Source of the DNA: Clostridia bacterium
GTDB lineage: Bacteria > Bacillota > Clostridia > Oscillospirales > CAG-272
DNA: 43,235 bases
Direction: 5' to 3'
NCBI GenBank assembly: GCA_017547755.1
Contig: JAFYOX010000081.1
Coordinates: 1-43,235, forward strand
Shown here: piece after piece, positions 1-6,641 of the stretch
How the letters are laid out: each line of letters starts with the position of its first letter
Numbering within the stretch: position 1 is the stretch's first letter
Program-made: the position numbers and the translations under genes
Notes under the pieces: model-generated
The model's database searches: none
Told to the model about the DNA's origin: nothing
What the model saw: the letters and a program-made list of their open reading frames with translations, nothing else

Positions 1-186
1 CAAAGGCCGAGTCACCCGAACGTCGGGGTATCCAAAGGGGTGTCCCCTTTGGTCGGGGTGATTCACAAGAGGGCATCGACATGCCCTCTTGTGCGCCGTC
101 CGCGCAGGACATTAATTGAAAATCGACACGTAGGGTCGTTTTTCTTCCTTCCCCGACCGAAGGTCGGCTCCGAAGGTCGGCGCCAG
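1..186 (+). repeat. R1 element, copy a (3' part, cut by the window start)
   Basis: This is the right end of the large hairpin-chain repeat. It contains the CCAAAGGGGTGTCCCCTTTGG hairpin split as an inverted repeat near 34-54, the CAAGAGGGC...GCCCTCTTG hairpin (67-92), a CGTCCGCGCAGGACATTAAT module, and a terminator-like stem ending in TTTTTC. The outermost hairpin is CCGACC-GAA-GGTCGG. No gene is seen here; the ORFs in it are low-quality products of the palindromes. Confidence 0.85.
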
Positions 187-227
187 AAAAAATCTTTTAT
201 TTTTTCAAAAAAACTTTCAAAAACCTA

Positions 228-256
228 TTGACAAATCGCTTCGCCGGTGATATAAT
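228..256 (+). promoter_or_regulatory. SigA promoter of tRNA-Ser
   Basis: A perfect TTGACA (228-233) and a perfect TATAAT (251-256) are separated by 17 bp, with an extended -10 TG. The tRNA starts about 64 bp downstream, so the primary transcript has a 5' leader to be removed by RNase P. Confidence 0.9.
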
Positions 257-319
257 ATAGAAGCTGAATGAAACAGCAACAACTTAAAAATGTGTCTGAT
301 AGACACAGCACACCGATAC

Positions 320-409
320 GCAAAGGTGGCTGAGCTGGTCTAAGGCGCACGACTGGAAATCGTGTGTTCGGCTAATAACCGACCGAGAGTTCGAATCTCT
401 CCCTTTGCG
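320..409 (+). tRNA. tRNA-Ser (anticodon GGA)
   Basis: This is a class II tRNA of 90 nt. The acceptor stem pairs GCAAAGG with CCTTTGC. The anticodon stem CACGA/TCGTG encloses CTGGAAA, giving anticodon GGA, which reads UCC/UCU. The long variable arm is typical of serine tRNAs. The T arm is GAGAG-TTCGAAT-CTCTC and the discriminator base is G. CCA is not encoded. Confidence 0.95.
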
Positions 410-411
410 TC

Positions 412-447
412 AAACCTAACGAGAAATCGTTAGGTTTTTCTTTTTTT
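412..447 (+). terminator. Rho-independent terminator after tRNA-Ser
   Basis: An 11-bp stem AAACCTAACGA/TCGTTAGGTTT with a GAAA tetraloop is followed by an interrupted T-run. It starts 3 nt after the tRNA. Confidence 0.9.
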
Positions 448-511
448 CTGTGGATTTTTCCGATGGTTTATGATACAATGACGACAGAATGTATCCGAAA
501 GGAGACTGCCC

Positions 512-850
512 GTGAAGAAAACCGTTTTTCTTACCTGCGGCGTGATCGCCGCCGTCATGCTCGGTCTGCCGTGGCTCTCCGTCCGGCTGATTCAGGGAAT
601 GGAAGCGCTGGCGGTCTGCATGATGCTGTTCTTCTGCGTCGATCCGCTGTGCGCGGTCTTCACCGGCGTGACCGCCGGGAAGCATCTCCGGAAACTGTGG
701 TGGATCCCCACCGTCAATGCGCTCGCGTTCCTCGCGGGAACGTGGATCTGCTTCGAACCCGGCGAAACGGCATTTCTGCTGTATGCGCTCATCTATCTGG
801 CACTGGGGACGTTCGCCATGCTCGTCAGTGCGCGGATCTATTTCCGATAA
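512..850 (+). CDS. small integral membrane protein, unknown function
   Basis: The 112-aa product has three to four hydrophobic segments (about residues 5-30, 32-55, 65-82 and 88-108) with short polar turns, so it is probably an inner-membrane protein. The GTG start is chosen because AAAGGAG lies 7 nt upstream; no later Met has such a site. It stands alone, between the tRNA-Ser terminator and an R2 palindrome that may end its transcript. I recognise no family. An antisense frame of similar length over the same DNA is Glu/Arg/His-rich and is judged a shadow. Confidence 0.7.
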   Translation: MKKTVFLTCGVIAAVMLGLPWLSVRLIQGMEALAVCMMLFFCVDPLCAVFTGVTAGKHLRKLWWIPTVNALAFLAGTWICFEPGETAFLLYALIYLALGTFAMLVSARIYFR

Positions 851-879
851 CCTGCACAAACTCTATTCATATTCTGTCT

Positions 880-968
880 GAAAGTTTTTGAAAAGGGGTC
901 CGGGGGAAAACTTTTTTCAGAGGTTCACGAAGTGAAACTCAATTTTCCCCGGAAACTCCATTTTACAT
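880..968. repeat. R2 palindromic repeat, copy 1 (interrupted)
   Basis: It begins with the R2 border TGAAAGTTTTTGAAAAGGGG, then CCGGGGGAAAACTTTTTTC. The palindrome is interrupted by a small GGTTCACGAAGTGAAAC hairpin before the second arm TTTTCCCCGG. The same small hairpin motif occurs inside R1 copies d to g. Confidence 0.7.
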
Positions 969-980
969 AGGAGGTTCCAC

Positions 981-2186
981 ATGAATCGATTCGACATTAC
1001 CTATTTCCATGGTCCGTTCCGCGAGTTCATCACGAAGCCGGAGGTCATCGCGGACATTGCCGCGTCCGGGATCACGCTCGTTCCGCTCGGCTCCGACACG
1101 GAGACCAACAAGACCGCGCTGAAGCTCCTCCGCCGCTACGGTCTGCGCGGGGAAGTACATGATCCCCGTCTCAGCGGTCTGTATCATACGGAAAACATTG
1201 CCGCCGCCGACGAAGTCGTCCGCGAGATCGTCGAAGATTACGCGGAATTCGAAAATCTCGTCGGATGGGACATCACCGATGAGCCGAACGCGGACAAATT
1301 CCCGATCCTTGCCGCGATCGTCAACGCGTTCCGCCGCTATTCGCCCGACAAGGAGACCGTCATCAACCTCTTCCCGAACTATGCGTCCCCCGAACAGCTC
1401 GGCAATCCCGACTATATCTCCCATCTCGAGGAATTCGTCAACGTCGTCCGTCCGCATTTCATCAGCTACGACCACTACCACTTCCTCGGCCGCGAAAAGC
1501 GTCAGGCGACCATTGACAGCTGCCTTACGGTGGACGAACGCGAACGCCTCATCCGTCTCTCCGCGGAAACGACCGTCAACCGCGGCGGATTCTTCGAAAA
1601 TATCGAGGATATCCGCAATGTTTCCCTCAAATACGGCCTTGACGCGATGCTGATCGTCCTGCTGACCGAGCATGGCCCGTACCGCAACCTGACCTACGGC
1701 GAGCTCCTGTGGGAAGTCAACATGAGCCTTGCCTACGGCATGAAGCGCGTGTCCTACTTCACCTACTGGGAACCCGGTCACGACGATCACTGGCAGTGGA
1801 CGAACGCGATGTGCGACACCGTCGGCAGCAAGATGCAGCATTATTACGATGTGCAGGATATCAACAAGTCCATCCGTCCGGTTGGGGAATACCTCTTCGG
1901 ACGCACTTCCACGGGAGTTTTCCACATCGGCGATACCCCGGAAAAGGGAACGACAATATTCACATCCTGTGGAAAAGTGCAGGAAATCGACGGGGACTGC
2001 GGCGTGATCGGCGTATTCGACGACGGCAGTATGTACCTCGTCAACCGCGACTTCCTCGCACCGCGCACGTTCGTGATCCACACCGATGCCGCGCTGACCG
2101 CGATGAAGAACGGCGTGTTCGCGGATCTGGAAACGAACGAGATCACCCTTGCGGCAGGCGAAGGTGTGCTCATCAAGGCGGAATAA
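981..2186 (+). CDS. putative TIM-barrel glycosidase-like protein (clan GH-A type)
   Basis: The 401-aa protein has no signal peptide and is probably cytoplasmic. The pattern of a barrel protein is visible: WDITDEPN (about residues 94-101) sits where clan GH-A glycosidases carry the acid/base Asn-Glu-Pro, here Asp-Glu-Pro. It is followed by PHFISYDHYHF and then SLAYGMKRVSYFTYWEP, the latter typical of beta-galactosidase/cellulase-like barrels in which a strand ends near the nucleophile. The C-terminal ~90 residues look like a small beta domain (VGVFDDGSMYLVNRD-like). AGGAGGTT lies just before the ATG. It stands alone between R2-1 and a shared terminator. Substrate is unknown and activity is not certain because of the Asn-to-Asp change. 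Confidence 0.6.
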   Translation: MNRFDITYFHGPFREFITKPEVIADIAASGITLVPLGSDTETNKTALKLLRRYGLRGEVHDPRLSGLYHTENIAAADEVVREIVEDYAEFENLVGWDITDEPNADKFPILAAIVNAFRRYSPDKETVINLFPNYASPEQLGNPDYISHLEEFVNVVRPHFISYDHYHFLGREKRQATIDSCLTVDERERLIRLSAETTVNRGGFFENIEDIRNVSLKYGLDAMLIVLLTEHGPYRNLTYGELLWEVNMSLAYGMKRVSYFTYWEPGHDDHWQWTNAMCDTVGSKMQHYYDVQDINKSIRPVGEYLFGRTSTGVFHIGDTPEKGTTIFTSCGKVQEIDGDCGVIGVFDDGSMYLVNRDFLAPRTFVIHTDAALTAMKNGVFADLETNEITLAAGEGVLIKAE

Positions 2187-2215
2187 TATCCTGTGGAAAA
2201 ACGCAGGGTTCTCCC

Positions 2216-2246
2216 ATAAAAAATCCCCCGATTGGGGGATTTTTTC
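2216..2246. terminator. bidirectional rho-independent terminator
   Basis: AAAAAATCCCCC-GATT-GGGGGATTTTTT is a nearly perfect palindrome flanked by A and T runs. It can end both the rightward glycosidase-like gene and the leftward XRE regulator, whose stop codon begins in its T-run. Confidence 0.9.
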
Positions 2247-3006
2247 ACGCTTCCGGGAATTTTTCCTTCACCATACGGTCGATGGTCGTGTACAGCGTTT
2301 CCAGCGTCCGCTTTTCGTCCGGCGGCAGAGGCGCATGGGTCTCGTACGCCCAGATGTCCCATGTGAGCGCGCGGAGATCGTCCGCGATCCTCTCGCGCAG
2401 GTACGAAAGCCGGTCTTCGCCGTCGAGGACCCAGTAGATGTTCCGTTCCACGCACGTTTCGATCTCCGGCATTTCCCCGGCGATCTTCAGCGCTTCCGCC
2501 TTCCGTCCGGTGTCACAGCAGTGGCGGAAGAGCAGACGGCGCGCTTCGTTCCGGCAGTCGTCGTCCTGCGAATAGTCGAAAATCCGGTCGGCGATCGCGA
2601 GAATCTCCGCGTCGTGCGCCTTACAGAAGTCCTCGTCTTCACTCGCGGCGTAGAGGGCGTACATGAGCGTGCAGAGCAGACGATCGTTGTTCGGGTACTT
2701 TTTCAGCGTTTCCCGGAGAATGCGGATGGGTTCTCCGGTGATATTTTTGTCGATCATGGCGGAGGTTTCCGCGACGACGGTGCCTATTTCGCGGCGTTTT
2801 TCGGCCTCGTTCACGCCGAGCAGCTCGTCGACGGTGATTTCAAACAGAGCTGCGATCTGCGGAAGCAGGGAAATGTCGGGACAGGATGCGCCGGTCTCCC
2901 AGCGCGAGACCGCCTGCGGCGATACGTCAAGGTATCCGGCAAGCTGTTCCTGCGTGATATTCCGCGATTTGCGGAGCGATTTGATTCTGCGGTCAAATTC
3001 GAGCAT
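2245..3006 (-). CDS. XRE-family transcriptional regulator with a C-terminal helical domain
   Basis: The 253-aa protein has an N-terminal helix-turn-helix of the Cro/C1/XRE type. Residues about 6-62 contain IKSLRKSRNITQEQLA, then VSPQAVSRWETG and CPDISLLPQIAALFEITVDELL, the classic order. The rest is a Leu/Arg/Glu-rich helical region resembling TPR-like sensor domains of multi-domain XRE regulators. AAAGGAG lies 10 nt before the ATG. It is transcribed divergently from the phosphodiesterase gene at 3189 and could regulate it, but no operator palindrome is obvious in the short intergenic space. Ligand and targets are unknown. Confidence 0.88.
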   Translation of the reverse strand: MLEFDRRIKSLRKSRNITQEQLAGYLDVSPQAVSRWETGASCPDISLLPQIAALFEITVDELLGVNEAEKRREIGTVVAETSAMIDKNITGEPIRILRETLKKYPNNDRLLCTLMYALYAASEDEDFCKAHDAEILAIADRIFDYSQDDDCRNEARRLLFRHCCDTGRKAEALKIAGEMPEIETCVERNIYWVLDGEDRLSYLRERIADDLRALTWDIWAYETHAPLPPDEKRTLETLYTTIDRMVKEKFPEA

Positions 3007-3044
3007 ATGTGGACTCCTTTGAATGGATTCAGGTTTGTAAAAAT

Positions 3045-3073
3045 ATTATACACGACCGACTGACCGATGTACA
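3045..3073 (-). promoter_or_regulatory. probable promoter of the XRE regulator
   Basis: Read on the minus strand, TGTACA (4 of 6 matches to TTGACA) and a perfect TATAAT are 17 bp apart, about 40 bp upstream of the start codon. Confidence 0.6.
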
Positions 3074-3122
3074 GCAAGCATTTCAATAGAGTTCCCCAAC
3101 CAAAGCGGGAGTTTGTACCGTC

Positions 3123-3151
3123 TTGACAATCCCGCACGGCTGTGCTACAAT
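3123..3151 (+). promoter_or_regulatory. SigA promoter of the phosphodiesterase gene
   Basis: TTGACA (3123-3128) and TACAAT (3146-3151) have a 17-bp spacer, 38 bp before the start codon. Confidence 0.85.
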
Positions 3152-3188
3152 GGCGGTACCGAAATTTGATCGTACGGAGGTTCTTTTT

Positions 3189-3956
3189 ATGAACAAAGTT
3201 GTACTTATTCTTCTTGACGGGATGCGTCCGGACGCCCTTGACGGAATCCCGCTCGTCGAAGAGCTCAGGAAAACGGCATCGTATACCCTTGATGCGGAAA
3301 CCGTGTTTCCGTCCGTGACCCTGCCGTGCCATATGTCCCTGTTCCACAGCGTCGATCCCGGACGCCACGGCATCACGACAAATACCTATATGCCGCAGGT
3401 ACGCCCGATCCGCGGCCTGTGCGAAGTCCTGCAGCAGGGCAAGAAGAAGAACGCCATGTTCTATACCTGGGAAGAACTGCGTGACCTCGCGCGTCCCGAC
3501 TCCATCGCGTTCGGCTGCTACTGTGCCGGCCACTACGAAACCTACGAGGACGCCGACCTGCACGCCGTCGAACTCTTCTGCGACTACGTCCCGAAGTATC
3601 AGCCCGACTTCACCTTCCTCTACTTCGGCCTCACCGACGCCGTCGGTCACGGCAGCGGCTGGATGTCCGAACACTATATGAGCGCCATGAAGGAATCCTG
3701 GGAAAAGGCAGCAAAAGCCATCGCCGCTCTCCCCGAAGACTGGACCGTCATCATCACCGCCGACCACGGCGGCCACGACCGCAGCCACGGCTCCACCATG
3801 CCCGAAGACATGAAGATCCCCGTCTTCTTCCGCGGCCCCGCCTTTGAACCCGGCAAAATCCTCAATAACGTCAACATCAAAGACATCGCACCCACCATCA
3901 CCGCCCTTCTCGGCGTCGATCCCGACGAAGAATGGGAAGGCAAGTCTGTTTTATAA
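3189..3956 (+). CDS. alkaline phosphatase superfamily protein / type I phosphodiesterase
   Basis: The 255-aa protein belongs to the nucleotide pyrophosphatase/phosphodiesterase type of metal-dependent hydrolases. The metal-binding site is visible: LLDGMRPDAL near the N-terminus (first Asp), VFPSVTLPCH with the probable Thr nucleophile, FGLTDAVGHG (Asp and His) and ITADHGGHDRSHG (Asp-His plus His). No signal peptide is seen, so it is probably cytoplasmic. The start at 3189 is chosen because CGGAGG lies upstream, the SigA promoter lies outside it, and the family begins with this strand; a longer reading frame would run through the promoter. It is compact for the family. The substrate (nucleotide, phosphodiester or phosphonate) cannot be told from sequence. 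Confidence 0.88.
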   Translation: MNKVVLILLDGMRPDALDGIPLVEELRKTASYTLDAETVFPSVTLPCHMSLFHSVDPGRHGITTNTYMPQVRPIRGLCEVLQQGKKKNAMFYTWEELRDLARPDSIAFGCYCAGHYETYEDADLHAVELFCDYVPKYQPDFTFLYFGLTDAVGHGSGWMSEHYMSAMKESWEKAAKAIAALPEDWTVIITADHGGHDRSHGSTMPEDMKIPVFFRGPAFEPGKILNNVNIKDIAPTITALLGVDPDEEWEGKSVL

Positions 3957-4024
3957 AATGGAGTTTCCGGGGGAAAACTTTTTAAAAAAAGTTTTCCCCC
4001 GGACCCCTTTTCAAAAATTTTTAA
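3957..4024. repeat. R2 palindromic repeat, copy 2
   Basis: A long near-perfect palindrome (CCGGGGGAAAACTTTTT / AAAAAGTTTTCCCCCGG) lies directly after the phosphodiesterase stop codon, followed by the R2 border ACCCCTTTTCAAAAATTTTTAAAC. Position and shape suggest it also works as a terminator. Confidence 0.85.
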
Positions 4025-4059
4025 ACAAAAAAGAGGGACAAAGTTTGTGCAGAGCGGAG

Positions 4060-4290
4060 AAAAACAAAGGAAAGCACGGACGGCGGCATAGCCAGGCCGT
4101 GCGGATGCTGACTTGCCGTAGCTGAATTCTACATTTCGCACGATATCAAGGTTATCCCATACGGCGTGGGAAGTCAGGGTCTCGGTGGTCCCTGACTTCC
4201 GTCTCCACTACTCCATAGAATTTGGATCGCACCCACTTTGTCAGCTGGGATATACAAAATGTCAGCGCACAAATCCAATCCTCCCCAGTC
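4060..4290 (+). repeat. R3 repeat, copy a
   Basis: This ~230-bp element matches 34600-34860 (inverted) and 34860-35095. Shared landmarks are a GCACGGACGGCGG...GCCGTGC hairpin, GGATGCTGAC, GGTTATCCCATACGGCGTGG, the hairpin GGAAGTCAGGG...CCCTGACTTCC, and a right end GTCAGCGCACAAATCCAA. It has no credible ORF. Confidence 0.8.
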
Positions 4291-4330
4291 CAAAAGTTTT
4301 TGCGGAGCTTTTTTCAAAAAGCGACCGTAT
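4289..4330 (+). repeat. R4 short repeat, copy a
   Basis: A TTTTTGCGGAGC...AAAAAGCGACCGTA segment with an internal GCTTTTTTCAAAAAGC palindrome. It occurs again, inverted, at 20011-20052. Confidence 0.6.
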
Positions 4331-4346
4331 CCCCCACACAAAAAAC

Positions 4347-4375
4347 TTGCAATCTCTCCCGACCTGTGCTATAAT
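4347..4375 (+). promoter_or_regulatory. SigA promoter of the first Gfo/Idh/MocA gene
   Basis: TTGCAA and a perfect TATAAT with an extended -10 TG are separated by 17 bp, 37 bp before the start codon. Confidence 0.85.
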
Positions 4376-4412
4376 AAACGCAATCATAAATTCCGAAAAG
4401 GAGAATTTAAAA

Positions 4413-5492
4413 ATGGCTGACAAATTAAGAGTAGGTATCATCGGTACCGGCGGCATTGCGCACGCACACGCAAACGCTTACAAGCAGTTCGACGACGTGG
4501 AAATCGTTGCAGGCGCGGACATTATTCCGGGCAAGGCAAGAAAGTTCCTTGACGAATTCGGCTGGACGGAAGCAACCGCATACGAAACCCACGAAGAGCT
4601 CTGCGCACGCAAGGACATCGACGCGGTTTCCATCTGCACTTACAACTCCCAGCACGCGGCACCGTGTATCTGCGCGCTCACTTCCGGCAAGAACGTTATG
4701 CTGGAAAAGCCGCTCTGCGTAACTCTCGACGAAGCAAAGGCGATCCGTGCCGTTGAACAGGCGACCGGCAAGTTCGTAACCGTAGGCTTCCAGCCCCGTT
4801 ACGGCGCAAACGTAAAGAAGGTCAAGGAAGTCATCGACTCCGGCGTTCTCGGTCAGATCTACTACGTTGTAGTCGGCGGCGGCCGCGTTAAGGGTATCCC
4901 GGGCCGTACCTTCATCGAAAAGGATAAGGCTGCTGTCGGTGCAGTCGGCGATATCGGCTGCTACGGCCTCGACTTCGCGCTCAACTCCATCGGCTATCCG
5001 AAGCCGCTCACCGTTTCCGCCAAGCAGTTCGCTCACTTCGGCAAGAACCCGAAGAAGTACGCGGAAGCTGACCGCTTCACCGTTGACGACGACTTCGCTG
5101 TTGCTATGATCCGCTGCGAAGGCGACATCGTTATCGACTACCGTGCATCCTGGGCTATGAACATGGATACCACCGGCGACTCCCTCTTCTTCGGTACCGA
5201 CGCAGGTCTGAAGGTCAAGGCTCCCGTTGGCTGCTGCTGGGACGGCGCGGCAGGCGATCTCCTCCTCTACAAGGACGACGAAGACGGCAAGCAGGTTGCT
5301 ACCCAGATCGAAGTCGAAGGCAACAACGTCAAGATGGGTATGTTCGAATCCAAGATCCGTGCGTTCGTAGACGCTTGCTTCACGAACGGTCCGGCTCCGA
5401 TCCCGACCTCCCAGATCATCTACAACCAGGCAATCATCGACGGTATCATCCGCTCCAACGCGTGCGGCCACGAAGTTACCATTGATCTTTAA
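4413..5492 (+). CDS. Gfo/Idh/MocA family NAD(P)-dependent oxidoreductase
   Basis: The 359-aa protein begins with a Rossmann fold (VGIIGTGGIAHAHA, residues ~7-20). AVSICTYN and GKNVMLEKPLC follow; the latter carries the family's conserved Glu-Lys-Pro with the catalytic Lys. The C-terminal alpha/beta substrate domain contains GAVGDIGCYGLD, where most members have Asp-x-Gly-x-His-x-x-Asp; here the His position is Tyr. The start at 4413 has AAAAGGAG nearby and lies after a strong promoter. The gene uses GTT, CGT and GAA heavily, as does the large surface protein, suggesting high expression. It stands alone, so the sugar or inositol substrate cannot be inferred. Confidence 0.92.
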   Translation: MADKLRVGIIGTGGIAHAHANAYKQFDDVEIVAGADIIPGKARKFLDEFGWTEATAYETHEELCARKDIDAVSICTYNSQHAAPCICALTSGKNVMLEKPLCVTLDEAKAIRAVEQATGKFVTVGFQPRYGANVKKVKEVIDSGVLGQIYYVVVGGGRVKGIPGRTFIEKDKAAVGAVGDIGCYGLDFALNSIGYPKPLTVSAKQFAHFGKNPKKYAEADRFTVDDDFAVAMIRCEGDIVIDYRASWAMNMDTTGDSLFFGTDAGLKVKAPVGCCWDGAAGDLLLYKDDEDGKQVATQIEVEGNNVKMGMFESKIRAFVDACFTNGPAPIPTSQIIYNQAIIDGIIRSNACGHEVTIDL

Positions 5493-5504
5493 TTGAAGAT
5501 TTTT

Positions 5505-5573
5505 CCCGGGGAAACCTTTTTTGAGGAAAAAGGTTTCCCCGGACCCCTTCCAAAAACCTTTTTGAAAGGGGAT
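5505..5573. repeat. R2 palindromic repeat, copy 3
   Basis: The palindrome CCGGGGAAACCTTTTTT / AAAAAGGTTTCCCCGG lies 13 bp after the oxidoreductase stop codon, followed by the border ACCCCTTCCAAAAACC. The stem differs from copy 2 at positions that remain paired. Probable terminator role. Confidence 0.85.
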
Positions 5574-5603
5574 AAATATAGGTTTTCTTTAAATTTATAG
5601 TTT

Positions 5604-5680
5604 CTGCCACCGGGCAGAGAGTGCAAAAGCACTTATGACGCATCGTTAGGTCTTTGAAGATGCGCCGTAAGTGCTTTTTT
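5604..5680 (+). promoter_or_regulatory. structured leader with attenuator-like hairpin upstream of pnuC
   Basis: A small hairpin TCTGCC-ACC-GGGCAGA is followed by a long hairpin: AAAGCACTTA pairs with TAAGTGCTTT and an inner GCATC pairs with GATGC. Six T follow at 5675-5680, just before the pnuC ribosome site. A competing hairpin GTGC-AAAA-GCAC uses the same left arm. This layout fits a transcription attenuator, as expected for a vitamin-precursor transporter. I cannot match it to a named riboswitch class. Confidence 0.5.
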
Positions 5681-5694
5681 ACGGAGGTTTTCTG

Positions 5695-6384
5695 ATGTAT
5701 ATTGTTCGTAAAATCCGGAGTTTGTCCGGATTTGAACTGGGATTATGGCTGTTTTCACTCATCGGCGTAACGCTGTCGTCCGTATTTTCGCCGGTATTTG
5801 ATCCGCTGTCGCTGACCGCGTCTCTCATCGGCGTGACCGCGCTGATTTTTGTCGCCAAAGGAGATCCGCTCGGGCAAGTGCTGACCGTTGTTTTCAGTAT
5901 GTTCTACGGGATCATTGCGTGGACGTTCCGCTATTACGGCGAAATGATCACCTACCTCGGAATGAGCGCGCCGATGGCGGCTCTGGCGGTCATTTCGTGG
6001 GTACGGAATCCGTACGAACAGGGAAAAGCGGAAGTCCGGGTAAACCGGCTGAAACCGCCGGAAGTGCTGTTTCTCGCCGTACTGACGATCCTTGTGACGG
6101 TGCTGTTTTACTTCATCCTGAAATTTTTCGGTACCGCCAATCTTCTGCCCAGCACGCTCTCCGTCACGACAAGTTTCCTCGCATCGTATCTCACGTTCCG
6201 CCGGAGTCCGTTTTATGCTCTCGCGTACGCGGCAAATGATCTTGTGCTGATCGTATTATGGATCCTCGCCGCCCTCGAAGACCCGTCGTACCTCCCGATG
6301 ATCCTCTGCTTTGCGATGTTCTTCCTCAACGATACCTACGGCTTCATCAACTGGCAGCGGATGCAGAAACGGCAGAAAATATAA
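5695..6384 (+). CDS. pnuC: nicotinamide riboside transporter PnuC family
   Basis: The 229-aa integral membrane protein has about seven hydrophobic helices. PnuC proteins are SWEET-like facilitators that import nicotinamide riboside, with trapping by cytoplasmic phosphorylation. Family signatures are visible: FYGIIAWTFRYYGEM in the middle helices and LNDTYGFINWQRMQKRQ at the C-terminus (the family's N-D-x-x-G-x-x-N-W). The ATG at 5695 is chosen because ACGGAGG lies 7 nt before it; a GTG at 5671 lies inside the T-run of the leader hairpin. A structured leader precedes it. Relatives carry riboflavin, thiamine or deoxynucleosides, so substrate is likely but not proven. Confidence 0.88.
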   Translation: MYIVRKIRSLSGFELGLWLFSLIGVTLSSVFSPVFDPLSLTASLIGVTALIFVAKGDPLGQVLTVVFSMFYGIIAWTFRYYGEMITYLGMSAPMAALAVISWVRNPYEQGKAEVRVNRLKPPEVLFLAVLTILVTVLFYFILKFFGTANLLPSTLSVTTSFLASYLTFRRSPFYALAYAANDLVLIVLWILAALEDPSYLPMILCFAMFFLNDTYGFINWQRMQKRQKI

Positions 6385-6389
6385 AAAAC

Positions 6390-6641
6390 ATGGGTTCTGC
6401 GGGGAGAAACTTTTTGAAAAAAGTTTCTCCCCGCACCCTACTTCAAAAACTTTCAAACGAAAAAGTCAGACAAAGAAAATGCAGATTTGAAGTTATAAAA
6501 CGGCAGTACGGTGTACGGACGTTTTACAAGTTCAAATCTGCACTTTCTCTGTTATCCCCCTCTTTTCAAAAGGTTTTGAAGAAGGGGTTCGGGGAAGGAA
6601 CTTTTCCTCAAAAAGTTCCTTTCCCGATTCATTATTTTCAA
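6390..6641. repeat. composite palindrome of two inverted R2 repeats (copies 4 and 5)
   Basis: R2-4 (6390-6462) and R2-5 (6566-6641) are in opposite orientation. Between them is an inverted repeat, AGAAAATGCAGATTTGAA (about 6474) against TTCAAATCTGCACTTTCT (about 6532), with extra pairing of ATAAAACG/CGTTTTAC. The whole interval between the convergent pnuC and synthase genes is therefore one large palindrome, able to terminate both transcripts. Confidence 0.85.
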
